From Hemerocallis citrina (taxonomy: Eukaryota > Streptophyta > Magnoliopsida > Asparagales > Asphodelaceae): a stretch of 64,000 nt of DNA. Position 1 is the stretch's first letter. The number at the start of each line of letters is the position of its first letter. Shown one piece after another: positions 1 to 11,595 of this stretch. A program made the position numbers and the translations under genes. The notes under the pieces are model-generated. The model saw only the letters and a list, made by a program, of their open reading frames with translations. It had not been told where the DNA came from and ran no database searches. The stretch is from positions 112,982,220 to 113,046,219 of the forward strand of contig CM030368.1 of assembly GCA_017893485.1 (NCBI GenBank). Direction: 5' to 3'.

Positions 1-322
1 GAACCACCTTCAACGTTCCGTGGTATGCTTCGAGCAAACGTGACCCTAATCGTGAAATCAGGTAAAACGGTCAATGGTCAACGGTCAACGGTTAACGGTC
101 AAACATTCAACGGATACGTGTCACCTCCACCTCTTCTGAACATTCGATCTTTATGATATTCGAGCCAATCACAATCAATGCTCCTGATTGTGCCACGTCG
201 CCAGGTATTTAATTAATTCATATATTTAATTATTAAATCAAATTAATTATTTAAAAGTTTTGAAAAAGAAAATAAAATTAATAATAAATTTATTAGAATT
301 TCTAAAAATAATTATTAAATTC
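1..322. other. unassigned flank with 7-bp GGTCAAC repeat
   Basis: I see no gene here. Positions 69-102 hold five tandem 7-bp units starting at 69, 76, 83, 90 and 97. Four read GGTCAA and one GGTTAA, so the opposite strand carries clustered TTGAC cores like plant W-boxes (WRKY sites). From about 205 the DNA is very AT-rich. The piece could be promoter or LTR sequence of an unidentified element. It ends where recognisable pol coding sequence begins near 323. Confidence 0.4.
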
Positions 323-1692
323 AGAAACGAAGTGGAAGCATGCTTGAAAACTGATTTGATCATTCATTCAGATGCATCTCTTCGTTTTGGTTCTAGGTTG
401 TGTGTACCTAGAGGCGAAGTCAGGCAGAAGATACTTGAAGAAGCTCATCGGTCGCCTTATTCGATCCATCCAAGAGGTACTAAGATGTAAAGGGATCTAA
501 AGCAGCACTTTTTGTGGCATGGTATAGAGAGAGTTGTGGCAAGCTTTGTGTCGTAGTGTTTGATCTGTCAGCAAGTGAAGGCAGAGCATCAGAGGACCGC
601 GGGAGTGTTGCAACCTCTTGTAATCCCAGAGTGGAAATAGGAGAATATCACGATGGATTTTGGGACTGCTTTGCCAAGAAGTCCCAAGGGTCGTAATGCT
701 ATCTGGGTGATAGTAGACCGATTGACGAAGTATCCCCACTTCATTTCTTTCAGAGTGGGTCAGTCCACTGAGAGTTTTACTGAGAAATACATTCAGGAGG
801 TTGTGAGACTTCATGGAGTTTCTTTCAGCATCGTATCAGATAGAAATACGAGATTTAGGTCTAAGTTTTTGGAGAGTCTCTAGAAGTGCTTACGTACTAA
901 GTTGAGCTACCGTACAACGTTCCATCCACAGACAGATGGACAGTCATAATAGACGATTAAGACCCTGGAAGACATGTTGAGATCCTGCGTTGTTCAATTT
1001 GGAGGTTCGTGGGAAGATCATCTGTACTTGGCCGAGTTCTCATACAACAACAGTTATCAGGCGAGTCTCAAGGCTGCACCATTTGAGGATTTGTATGGTT
1101 GCAAGTGTAGATCTTCGGTCTATTGGGATGATATCGGCGAGAGGAAATTTTTGGGGCCGGAGTTAATCACGAACACTGTTGATGCCGTGGCTCAGATCAG
1201 GAAGCATTTGCCGGCTGCCCAGGATAGGCAAAAGAAGTGGACAGATATTCATCGAAGGCCTTTGGAGTTCGAAGCTGGGGACCATGTGTTCATCAAGGTG
1301 TCGCCGTGGAGGGGCATCATTCGCTTTTGTGGTGGGGGCAAGCTGAGTCCCCGATTTATTAGGCCGTTTGATGTTGTGGAGCAAGTGGGCAAGGTGGCAT
1401 ATAGACTCGCTTTAACTCCGGCACTGTCTGGAGTTCACGATGTATTCCATGTCTCCCAGCTTAGGAAGTACCTCCGGGACGACAGTCATGAGATTGACTA
1501 CTCAGAGTTGTGCGTGTGGCCAGACATGTCCTGCGAGATTCAACCAGTCTCTATCTTAGAACGATGAGATAAGGTTTTGAAGAATAGAGTCATCAAACTA
1601 GTTTGAGTTTCTTGGAATCCTCACTTGCCGGGTGTGTCGATTTGGGAATTGGAGGAGGAGATCCGGGAGAAGTTCCCTCATCTGTTCGTGTA
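323..1692 (+). pseudogene. pol: Ty3/gypsy chromovirus pol relic (integrase + chromodomain)
   Basis: Frame-2 reading gives the 3' third of a chromovirus polyprotein: the pre-integrase segment (about 330-490), the integrase core (653-1200) and the C-terminal chromodomain-like region (1200-1690). Visible marks are the zinc-finger lead ending at the HPRGTKM motif (GG to R change), the catalytic-core start MDFGTALPRSPKG, the IVSDR motif near 830 and the HDVFHVSQLRKY motif near 1437. The protein would insert element cDNA into chromatin. Stop codons at 488-490 and about 881-883, plus further stops before 653 and after 1564, make it dead. Gag, protease, RT and RNase H are absent upstream. It is closely related to elements E1 and C in this window, but it lies in the opposite orientation to E1 and overlaps E1's coding range by roughly 50 codons, so it is a separate copy. 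Confidence 0.85.
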
Positions 1693-1964
1693 ACTACCGT
1701 TTTCGCTATTTTCATTTTTCCCCTTTTTAGTAATAATTTTATATGTAATTGAATAAAATACTCTATTTTTCTTTCTTGATTTTTTTAATTAAATCTTGTT
1801 CATGAAATTCTCCGTTCTTCTTGTTGAGCTATTCTTATTGATTCTATTTTATTTTGTTAACTGTATTTTTATTTGAACCCTATTATTTTAAACTCATCTG
1901 TTATTGAACCCTAAAACCCAATTTCAATTGTTCTTGACCCAAAACAGCTATTATTGGATCCTAA
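1693..1964 (+). other. AT-rich junction, possibly start of a chromovirus LTR
   Basis: The pol relic ends with a TTCGTGTAACTACC junction and then AT-rich DNA with repeated AACCCTA-type words. This resembles the first few hundred bases of the chromovirus LTR starting at 8799 (TGTAACCCC...). I therefore read it as a 5'-terminal LTR scrap of the + strand relic, cut at about 1964 where minus-strand E1 coding sequence begins. No clean polypurine tract is visible, so this is tentative. Confidence 0.35.
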
Positions 1965-4061
1965 CACCGGGGTGAATAGAGTATGACGGGCAATGAGCTT
2001 CTTCAAGTAACTTCTGCCTGACTTCTCCCTTCGGAACACATAGACATGTCTCGAAGCAGAGTGATCCATCCTCATGAATCACCATATCAGTTCTTGAACC
2101 AGTTTCAACCTCAGCTCGAAATTGCTGCAACTGCACATCACCAGACTGTGCCTCCTTAATCTGATCTACTAAAGACGACTGCAACTGAAGCATCATACAA
2201 CTTTGCATAGAACCGGGCAATACCACATCCAATTCCAATCTCCTCATAGCTTCTACAAGCTCCTTCTGCTCAGTAAGAAACATAGCAACAGGTCTTCTGC
2301 TCAAAGCATCAGGTACCGAATTAATCTTGCCAGGGTGATACTGCAAATTGATATCATAATCTGCCATCAATTCCAACCATCGCCTTTGCCTCATATTCAG
2401 CTTCTTCTGAATGAACACATACTTGAGACTTTTGTGGTATGTGAAAATATCCAGTCGGTCTCCATGTAAATAATGCCTCCAAAGCTTCAAGGAAAAAATC
2501 ACAGCAGCAAGCTCCAAAATCATGTGTAGGGTAATTCTTCTTATGCAGTGTCAATTGTCTAAATGCATATGCAGCAACCTTGCCTCATTGCATCAGAACA
2601 GCACCCAAATCTCTAAGCATCACAGTGAATTACGAAACCTCCAGATCCATCCGGTATAGTCAATATTGGTGCTGACGTCAACCGATTCTTCAGTTCAGAG
2701 AAGGCTTCATCATACGACTCATCCCACACAAACTTCTGATCCATCCCAGTCAACTTGTTCAACGACCCTGCAATCTTCGAGAAATCTTGAACGAACTTCC
2801 TGTAGTAACCCGCTAGACCAAGAAAACTCCGAACTTCCGATACAGACTTCGGCGTCGGCCAATCCTTAACTGCAAAAATCTTGGACAGATCGACAGAAAC
2901 TCCAATAATATGACCCAAGAAAGCCACACGATCCAGCCAAAACTCACACTTGCTAAGCTTCCCATACAACTGATTCTCCCTCAAAGTTTGGAAAACAACC
3001 TTCAAGTGCTCAGCATGCTCATCCCAATTCTGAGAATAGAAAAGAATATCATCAATGAACACCACAACAAACTTGTCTAGAAAGGGAGAGAAAACCCGAT
3101 TCATCAAGTTCATAAATACAGATGGAGCATTGTAACTCCAAAAGGCATCACCAAGAATTCATAGTGCCCATATCTTGTACGAAAAGCAGTCTTCTGTACA
3201 TCCTCGACTTTCACCTTAAACCTGATGGTAACCAGAACGAAGATCCAGCGTCGAAAATACAGAAGCACCTCCCAATTGATCAAATAGGTCATTAATCCTT
3301 GGCAATGGATACTTGTTCTTCACTGTGACATTATTGAGCTCTTGGTATTCAATACACAACCTGTGACTACCATCCTTCTTATTTACGAACAGAACAGGGG
3401 CTCTCCCAAGGTGAAACACTTGTCCTGATAAAATCTCTATCCAACAACTCCTGAATCTGCTTCTTCAACTCAGCCAACTCAACGGGAGCCATTCTGTACA
3501 GGCTCTTAGAGATTGAATTTGTACCCGGCTGGACATCAATACTGAACATCACTTTATGATCTGGTGGTAATCCCGACAATTCCTCAGGAAAAACATCTAG
3601 AAAATCCCGAACAACCAACGGTGTGACAACATCATCAACACACACTTTCTTCATAACTCTAACTTCCTAACTAGTCTACTTCTTTACACAAGCAAGCGGC
3701 GTTTCACCGGCACAGAATTCAAGTTCCTGACGTTCTGGCATTTGGAACACCACCTTCTTCTTGCGACAGTCAATTACAGCATGAGTGATACCAAGCCAAT
3801 CCATCCCCAGAATAACATCAAATCCAGAATTATTGATGACAATCAGACCGGCAACAAAATCAACACCACTAATAACCAAGGGACTCTGTTCATAAATCTG
3901 AGAATACACGACAACACCTCCACCTGTAGTAATGTTCCAAGCTGCTGGCATAGCATTGCTAGCCAAGAGATGCAGATCGACGAAGCGGGAGGAAACAAAA
4001 GAATGAGTAGCACCAGAGTCAAAGAGAACATGAGCAGGAAAGGAATAAACAAGGATAATGT

Positions 4062-4215
4062 CTAGCAAGAAGTCAAAGTGAGAACACAAATGGCAGAAAC
4101 AAAATGCAAGAACAGATATGAATAAGAGGCTAACATGAATAAACAACGGGATAAGAGGCTAAAATAGCAAGGAAATCCAAAATAAAATACAAAATGAAAA
4201 CAACTAAAGATATAC
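4062..4215 (-). other. predicted intron at the E1 gag-protease boundary (154 nt)
   Basis: Minus strand donor is TTGCAG|GTATAT and acceptor is CTTGCTAG|A. The 154-nt insert is T-rich, carries stops and changes frame. Its removal fuses the end of gag (IVA) in frame to the segment leading into the protease DSGATHSF motif. Elements A and C have inserts of different length at the same place, with the same CAG/GTAT-type donor. This is not seen as random decay because all three joins restore the frame. Confidence 0.78.
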
Positions 4216-4851
4216 CTGCAACAATGCCCAAAGCAGTCTTAGCATCCTGTGTAGTCAAGTTATAGGCCTGACCACGACCTGTAGGAAGATTACCCTTAGG
4301 AGGAGCTCTCCTCTGGTCAAAGACCTGCCTCTGCGGTGAAAGAGGTGGTCCACCCTGACCATGAACAAGCGCCTCCTGAGGAGCAGAACCTCCAAATGGT
4401 TCAAGAGGTCTGGCCCTACGGCAATCACGAATCATGTGGCCCACACCTCCACCTGCAAGGCACTTGCGGTTCGCTATCTTACAATCTTGGCGCAAATGCC
4501 CAGTTTTGTGACAGTGCGTGTAGACTATATTCGGCCTCTGGACAGCAGGTGGGTAAGGTAATGCCCTAACAAGAAGGGGCAGAACTAGCCTCCTAATAGG
4601 CCCGCTAGAGGGTTTAGCAGCAACAAACGCTGAATAGCACGCTTCCTTAAACTGGTCTGTTCCTGAATTCTTGCAGCATCCAGGATATCAGCATAAGAGC
4701 GAAGTTGCAAGGCTTCAATACGGTCCTGAATCTCAATGTCCAAGCCCAACAGGAAACGACGGCCTTTATCTTCGTCATTTGCCACCTTAGCAGTAGCAAA
4801 ACGACTTAGTCGGGCTAATTTTGCAATGTATTTGTCCACGGTCCGACTCCC

Positions 4852-4934
4852 CTGATTCAAGACAGTGTTTAGTTTAACGTCGATACTTTATGAAATAACA
4901 ATGAAAAAGCATAAATATACACTATATGACGAAC
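4852..4934 (-). other. predicted intron inside E1 gag (83 nt)
   Basis: Minus strand reads ACTCAG|GTTCGT at the donor and TTGAATCAG|GG at the acceptor. Removing 83 nt joins two gag segments that lie in different frames and places Gln directly before Gly-Ser. Element A has the same Gln-Gly-Ser uninterrupted at gag residues 174-176. The insert contains a stop codon and is AT-rich. Element C has a matching 79-nt insert at the same codon boundary. Seen: splice consensus and frame restoration. Inferred: splicing actually occurs. Confidence 0.75.
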
Positions 4935-5630
4935 CTGAGTTAAAGAAACAAACTGTCGTTCCATCTCATTCTTGGTGGCATTAGGGAAGAATTTCGTGAG
5001 GAAGCTTTCAGTGAAGGCGGCCCAGCAGATGGGTCGGCCCAATCGTTCAGCCTCAGTTTGCCAGTGGATGTGGGCAAGGTCAACAAGTTGGATGCTCACC
5101 ATATCCACACCATCCACATCCTCTATACGTGCTGCGGTCAACAACTGTTCAATCCTGATAAGCCATTGCTCGGCTTCAAGTGGACCTTCAGGACCTAAGA
5201 ACTTGTCTGGATGGAGCCTCATGAAATCTCCCACATTTCTAGGTCTCGGTGGCAGCAATCCAGGTGCAGGCACAACGGGTTCTCTGTGAGCAGCCTCATA
5301 AGCCATTCTCAACTGTTCAGTATGTTCCTATTGCATCTGCAACATCAGTTCATTCTGCTTACGCTGCATTTGCATCAACTGTGCAACAGTGGCCACATCA
5401 GACTGATCATCCCCAGCACAGGAAGATGAAGCATATTTTCTAGCCATGGTCTACAATACAAATTAAATGGTTAGCGTCCAGATCATAAGTTGAATATCAA
5501 TTTCAAGTGATTCCTGTATTGCACATACTATTGAGTCAAACCAATTAAAACCCAAACCTGATTAATATATCAATCAAAGACAAACTTCTTTTCGTTAGTC
5601 ACGTATGAGTGGTATATTATCCTAACCCGG

Positions 5631-5642
5631 GCTCTGATACCA
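5631..5642 (-). other. primer-binding site of E1 (tRNA-iMet)
   Basis: The minus strand reads TGGTATCAGAGC, the exact complement of the 3' end of plant initiator tRNA-Met. It lies 10 bp from the LTR end at 5653, so the LTR to the right is the 5' LTR of a minus-strand element. Confidence 0.9.
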
Positions 5643-5652
5643 CTAAAATACT

Positions 5653-7732
5653 TGTCACGCCTTGCTTCCCAAAAATACGAAAAACGAGTACATGACATTG
5701 GCCCAACGAATGACTAACGTCACCCATATGCTGTTTATCCGATCGACTCAATAATATAATCAATATAGAACAATTACACAGGCAATAATAATAACCTCAT
5801 GAACAATAATACTTGGAATGAAACAATATAAAATATCCAAATACAATAGTAATCTAACATCTGGAAACAATAATAAAATCCGAGACATAAGCCCAATACA
5901 GTAATAAATCTCAAATATAATAGTAATAAGTCTCATAATAAGTTCAATAAAAATAACATTCAATTATAAAGCATTAGTCCTTCAGAAAGTTTGTTATCCA
6001 ATTTCAGCAGGTAATTCTCCTTCATTACTTGTGAACACTTCATCTAGAAAGAGAAGAAAAATTGTCCTTAGAGCAAGTACGGACAGCAAGTAGAGAAAGC
6101 AAAGAGCGATGGAATAACGGTATAACAATGATTTCAATGGATCAAAAGGAATCAATAACATGGGACGATAATTAATAATCAATATCACGGTAATCGATGC
6201 AATGGCTATAAACAATGATTCAATATTCGGTAACAATAATCAATATCAATATCAATAATACTTAGCCAATATTTGACATCAATAGAAACAATGAGGAACA
6301 ATATGCAAGATCGGTGATGTGTCAATCATTGTGTTTATTAATTATTTTAATCCTAACTAATGCACATACTACTGTGTCTCATATGTTCCATGCCACAGGT
6401 TAGATGCATACAGTCAATAACGTTTAGACTATATTGGTATATTTTATAGTTCATGTACTGGGTATGATGACGATAACAGTAATAACATGGGCCATGGTGT
6501 AATTTCATACATGATGACGATAACGGTAATAACACGGGCCATGATGTAATTTCTTACACGGTGATGATAACGGTAATAACACGAGCTATCATCCGAGTAC
6601 ATTCTCTATATCATCAACTACTCTAGTGAATCCCTTAAACCTCAGCTTACACGATGACGATAACGTGTAATTTCTTACACGATGACGATAACGGTAATAA
6701 CACGGCCCATGATGTAATTTCTTACACGATGACGATAACAGTAATAACACGGGCCATTATCCGAGTACAGTCTCTCTATCATTAACTACTCTAGTCAATT
6801 CCTTAAACCCCGACTTATTAATTATATATCAATGCAACAATACAATATGTAATTTGAGCCATGAGATGAACAACTGTATTAATAGGAGAACAATAGGATG
6901 ATAACATGGATAGGATGATTAGAATGGTGAAAATAACTCATTAAGATCATGCAATTCATCATATATACATTAACTCATGCAATAGTTCGATATAGGAATA
7001 ATTAATCTATTAAAATCTGGAATATAAAAATATGGACAACAAGAGTAGTCTGTACAAAAATGCAAATTCCCGCTGTTTCAGAAAGTGAAAACTGAATCAG
7101 TCAAAAGTTATAGAAAATAGACTTCCACACGGTTCCAACTCATATATAAAGATTAAAATCCGACAACAGTAGCTAGGTCAAACATATTGTTCTTTACAGA
7201 TTTCTTGTTCATGCTGAAATTCGACATCATGTTATTATAATTTTAGAATCAGCAAAAACTCAATAATAAATTCATTAAAAATATTTTCTAGACTCCCAAA
7301 CATGTTAGGCAACAATCTAAAAATTTTCAGAATAAAATTTTATAATTTGATCAGCATTTTTACTGTTTAAACATGAAACGTACAAGAATCTGGAAATCTG
7401 AAAGTAAAAATATAGTTGTAGTAAAACAGACATAACTTTTGCTACACAACTCGGAATTCAGAAATTCAAGATGTTTTGGAAACCAGAAAGATAAGGCTAC
7501 AATTTATATTCAGAAAGTAATTTATTTTAAGGTCATTTACTAGGTCGAAAATAGCCGTCAACATACAGCCAGCAAGCAACATATGGGGTTTTGGGTAGTT
7601 TTCATGAATAAAATAATTTTAACATGATGGGTATCAATTCTACTAGTTGATAAACTTCTCAATCAGCATGAAGGGTATAAAAACATGGTAAATAATATTA
7701 AGAGCACATACGTACATCAATTTATCATAAAA
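5653..7732 (-). mobile_element. 5' LTR of E1, truncated at its U3 side
   Basis: It begins on the + strand with TGTCACGCC, the inverted end of the LTR, and runs right with clear similarity to the E2 LTRs (15588 and 18495). The expected outer end (GGGGTTACA on the + strand) is missing. At about 7730 the sequence switches to an inverted copy of the same LTR. It contains the minisatellite at 6466-6760. Confidence 0.8.
6466..6760. repeat. about 47-bp LTR minisatellite (GATGACGATAACGGTAATAACACGGGCC)
   Basis: Imperfect tandem copies of GATGACGATAACGGTA ATAACACGGGCCATGATG TAATTTCTTACAC-type units occur here. They sit between GTACTGGG (6455-6462) and CCGAGTAC (6593-6600 and again 6761-6768). The same motif appears inverted at 7836-7966 in the fold-back arm. 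Other LTRs of this clade have unrelated repeats at the same position. Confidence 0.8.
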
Positions 7733-8729
7733 ACATGGCTCAAATTACATATTGTATTGTTGTATTGATAAATAATTAATAAGTCGGGGTTTAAGAGATT
7801 GACTAGAGTAATTGATGATAGAGAGACTGTACTCGGATGATGGCCCGTGCTATTACCGTTATCGTCATCGTGTAAGAAATTACATCATGGACCGTGTTAT
7901 TACCGTTATCGTCATCGTGTAAGAAATTACACCATGGCCCGTGTTATTACCATTATCGTCATCATACCCAGTACATGAACTATAAAATCTACCACTATAG
8001 TCTAAACGAAATTGACTATATGCATCGGAGCCGTGGTATGGAACATATGGGACACAGTAGTACGTGCATTAGTTAGGATTAAAATGATTAATAAACACAA
8101 GGATTGACACATCACCAACATTGCATATTATTCATCATTGTTTCTATTGATATCGAATATTGGCTAAGTATTATTGATATTGATCATTGATTATTGTTAC
8201 AAAATATTGAATCATTGTTTATAGCCGTTGCATCGATTACCATGATATTGATTATCGATTATCGTCTCATGTTTTGACTCCTATTGATCCATTGAAATCA
8301 TTGTTATACCGTTATTCCATCATTCTTTTCTTTCTCTACTTGTTGTTCATGACTTGCTTTAAGGATAATTTTTCTTCTCTTTTTAGATGAAGTATTCACA
8401 GGTAATGAAGGAGAATTGCCTGCTGGAATTGGAGAACAAACTTTCTGAAGGACTAATGTTTTATAATTAAACTTATTGTATTGAGTCTTATTACTATTAT
8501 GTTTGGGATTTATTATTGTACTAGGCTTATGTCACGGATTTTATTATTGTTTCCAGATGTTGGATTATTATTGTATTCGGATATTTTATATTATTTCATT
8601 CCAAGTATTATTGTTCATGATATTATTATTATTGCCTACGCAATTGTTCAGTATTGATTATATTGTTAAGTTGATCGGATAAACAGCTTATAGGTGACGT
8701 TAGTCATTCGCTGGGCCAATGTCATGTAC
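7733..8729 (+). mobile_element. + strand fragment of a chromovirus LTR
   Basis: This matches the 3' portion of the E-type LTR in + orientation but lacks the terminal GGGGCGTGACA. It joins at 8730 to a short internal remnant and the PPT. It is probably what is left of the 5' LTR, or a rearranged LTR, of the + strand element whose 3' LTR starts at 8799. Confidence 0.7.
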
Positions 8730-8783
8730 CCTATGTGCCACTTGTAAGAATTGTATGAATTTCAAGGACGAAATTCTTCATGT

Positions 8784-8798
8784 AAGGTGGGTAGGAAT
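8784..8798 (+). other. polypurine tract before the + strand 3' LTR
   Basis: AAGGTGGGTAGGAAT lies immediately before TGTAACCCC at 8799. The upstream AAGGACGAAATTC segment is also shared with the minus-strand elements at 17789 and 45463. This is the plus-strand primer site for reverse transcription. Only about 70 bp of internal DNA survives on this side. Confidence 0.8.
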
Positions 8799-11595
8799 TG
8801 TAACCCCTGTTTTCAGTTATTGTATTTTTCTTGGTATTATTATCTATTGTTTTCTTCATCATCTCTTCTGAACCACTGTAATTTGATTTTCTAATTTTTT
8901 CTTATTGATATCCGCAATTAATCTATTTATAAATCCTATTTTATTTAGTTATTCTTTTTCCCCAATTGGATCTAATCCCAAAACCCTATAAAGTTTTCTT
9001 ATTGAATTCCAACCCGAAACCCGCAACCCACTAACCCACCATCCTAAAATTCTATATATATTAATCACCCTAACCCTAATCTAATTAAAACCCTAATCAC
9101 CCTCTGATAACAAAGCCGCTCATCCGCTACCTTCCTGCTCTGTTAGCTTCGAAACCCATCCTGCTCACCCCCATCGCCATCGCCAGCCCGTTGTCGCCCT
9201 TCACCATCACCCTTCCTCCTCACCTCCGCAACCTCCACAACAACCATCCACCGTCGACCGAAGCCACTTATCACCACCACTGCCGTCGCTCCCCAGCCAT
9301 CACCCCATCCCTTCTCCCCCATCAATGACCTCCTCTTCCTCTTCAACGTGCAGTCGAACACCATCGCTCCCAACTGCCGCTACCACTGCCTCGCGATCCC
9401 CTGAGCGACGCACACAGTCGATGTCATTGTTGTGTTAGCCATTGCTGATTGGGTTGGTTCGTTACTTGATATTGGAGGTTTGTTGGTCCCGTGTTTGCAC
9501 GTGCTTTTGCGAGTATGCACATTGTACGTGAGTTACACGTGTCGCCATCAAGATCCTAATCCCATTATTCTATTATATTCAGACTAATCATATAAAGGCA
9601 AGTCTTCTTGAACCTTATTATTGTTCGTGTTCAAGAATTTTCATTGATTCCTACAAGTAGCTTATATTCCCATATTCATATTTGTATTTGTTTTGTTCAA
9701 GAGTTTATCACAGATTCATCAGTGAAACTAAGTGATAAATTTATTTTAATGCATTTATCTTTGACTCGAATCCTAGTCCTTATTGCACATTGCATATGCA
9801 CAGAATACATGAAATCAATTAGATCCATTCTATAGAACCGATTGATAACTGGAATGTTTCCGATTGAATATTATTTTCATAAATTAATTGACTTGATTGT
9901 AAAATGCATCGTTAACCTTGAAATTGCATGATAATAACTAAATAGAACTCTTGTTAATTAATTGCCATGAAATTGCATGCTGGTGCGACGAATTATTGTC
10001 AAATTATGTTAATTTATTTTCTGGCCTGATGTCTGCCTCTTTTTGCAATAAACTTTCGAACCTGTTGCTGCAGTAATTTAAATGAACCATGTAAACATGA
10101 ATTGTAGCTCCATGTATCTACTTTCCAGAACATTTGACTGATTTGATTTGCGATATATTATCTATAAGATATCTGACTTTTAGTACTGCTAGTTCTGGAT
10201 TTCCAGATTCCCAATTATATGTGTATCACCCTAATTTGTTAATAAAAAGAACATGTTAATAGTAAAATTAAAATTTGAAATTAATTTAGCTGAGACTAGA
10301 CATGCGTAGGAATCACCGTGAATTTTCGTAAAATTAATTGATAAGTTTCAGACCCGATACATATATGTGAACATAATCTAACATGCTGTCTTAACATAAA
10401 AAGTTTGTAAAGAATAAGATTTGCAACCTAGTTTTTGTGATTTTTATATGTCTTATGTGTATGCACTGGAATCGGCAGAGAGTCGAGTTTCCAGAACTTC
10501 TAACGAATCCATATTTTCCATCCTGTAGCAGCAGGAATACCCATTTTTGTACAGTAATGTCCTGTTGTCCATATTGTATGATTTGCATTGATTTAGTACA
10601 AATGCATCTTGCCTTACATGTAATGAGTAGAATTAGTCACACCTTGCATTACACAATTTGGACATCTTCTTGCATGCTCACATAGGATGAAATAAAATAT
10701 TACAAGTCGGGGTATTATGGATTGACTTGGTAGTGAACAATCGGAGACTGTACTCGGTAGGGCCCTTTGTGTTTACATGTTTATTGTCATGGAAGGTGGA
10801 ATATCGATTTTTAATCGTGTTATCATGAAATCTTGTTATCATGTTATCATGTTATCCGAGTACACGATCTGTTGAGTTCACCATCACAGTCTAAACGATC
10901 ATTGTTTGCATGCACCGAACCTGTAGTATGGGAAACAGTATTACGTGCATTTGATAGACTAATAAAATGAATCACAACCCTAAATCGACATTGCATGCTT
11001 GATCCCGTTTATTGTCTTCGTTATTGATCATTAATTGTAACTAGTGATTATCGCATAATTGAATATAGACCCTTGACATTATTGCCAATCCTTATCTCTG
11101 TTCTTGACTTTGATCCAGTCCTTTATTCTTGTTATACCATGCTTTCTTGTTCTCTATTTTTTGCTACTTGCTATCCATGACTTGCTCTAACGGACATTAT
11201 ATCTATTTTTATATCATGAGTTCACAGGTACTGAAGGAGTGATACCAGAAGGACTTGGTGAGAAATAATTTTAGAGAATGGAGCCCAAAAGAAATAGACT
11301 GCTTGAATTATCTTTATGCTATTTTCCCTTGAACATTATTGTTGATATTGTACTTTGTTTATGGGCATTGTTGACTCGAAGTTTGTTACTCCCAGATGTT
11401 GGATATTATGTTTTGAATTATTTATTTTATTATTGAAGTTGTTCTTCATTTATGTGATTATATTCTCTTGTGTGGTTTTGATTGTTATTCATATTGTTGA
11501 GTTAGACTGGTACAACTTATGGATGGTGTTTACATCATTCGTTGGGCCTTCGTTACGTGCTCGTATTCCCATATTTTGGAAAACGGGGTGTGACA
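8799..11595 (+). mobile_element. complete chromovirus LTR, + strand (2797 bp)
   Basis: It starts TGTAACCCCTG and ends GGGGTGTGACA. It is the 3' LTR of an element otherwise deleted, since the PPT abuts it and no PBS follows. Paired ACGT cores lie at 9526 and 9537. A variable repeat cassette at 10758-10855 is flanked by GTACTCGG and CCGAGTAC. Open frames inside it (for example around 9143-9373) are non-coding low-complexity DNA. Confidence 0.82.

Larger units (their letters stand above)
1965..5447 (-). pseudogene. gag-pol: chromovirus E1 gag-pol, frameshifted and 3' truncated
   Basis: Minus-strand relic of a Ty3/gypsy chromovirus polyprotein. Gag starts at ATG 5445-5447 (MARKYASSS). The capsid region lies at 5312-4585 and a degraded CCHC knuckle near 4480-4430. 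Protease is at 4061-3676, with DSGATHSF and the ILGMDWLG flap region. RT is at 3654-2900 with catalytic FIDD near 3055 and the [11 protein letters not shown] motif. RNase H follows, with the DHKSLKY-type motif damaged. The pre-integrase linker stops near 1965 at HPG, so integrase and chromodomain are missing. Shifts near 3410, 3290 and 3110 and several stops inactivate it. Two breaks look like introns rather than decay (4852-4934 and 4062-4215). The PBS and 5' LTR follow immediately to the right. Confidence 0.88.
5688..8729. repeat. large imperfect inverted repeat (fold-back LTRs)
   Basis: Left arm 5688-6864 and right arm 7733-8729 are inverted copies of the 3' half of a chromovirus LTR. They are separated by about 870 bp of LTR found in one orientation only. 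Landmarks are GTACATGACATT at 5688 against its complement ending at 8729, and ACAATACAATATG near 6838 against its complement near 7757. The size difference between arms is mainly in minisatellite copy number. Confidence 0.85.

Noticed and set aside
6353..6535. Conserved 60-aa ORF found twice (also 7894-8076)
   Set aside because: Both are readings of the minisatellite in the two arms of the inverted LTR.
5688..8729. MITE or TIR transposon explanation for the inverted repeat
   Set aside because: The arms are internal LTR sequence, the outer ends are not transposon termini, and no target duplication matches.
9143..9373. Gly/Arg-rich minus-strand frame
   Set aside because: Low-complexity antisense reading of a C-rich stretch inside a + strand LTR.
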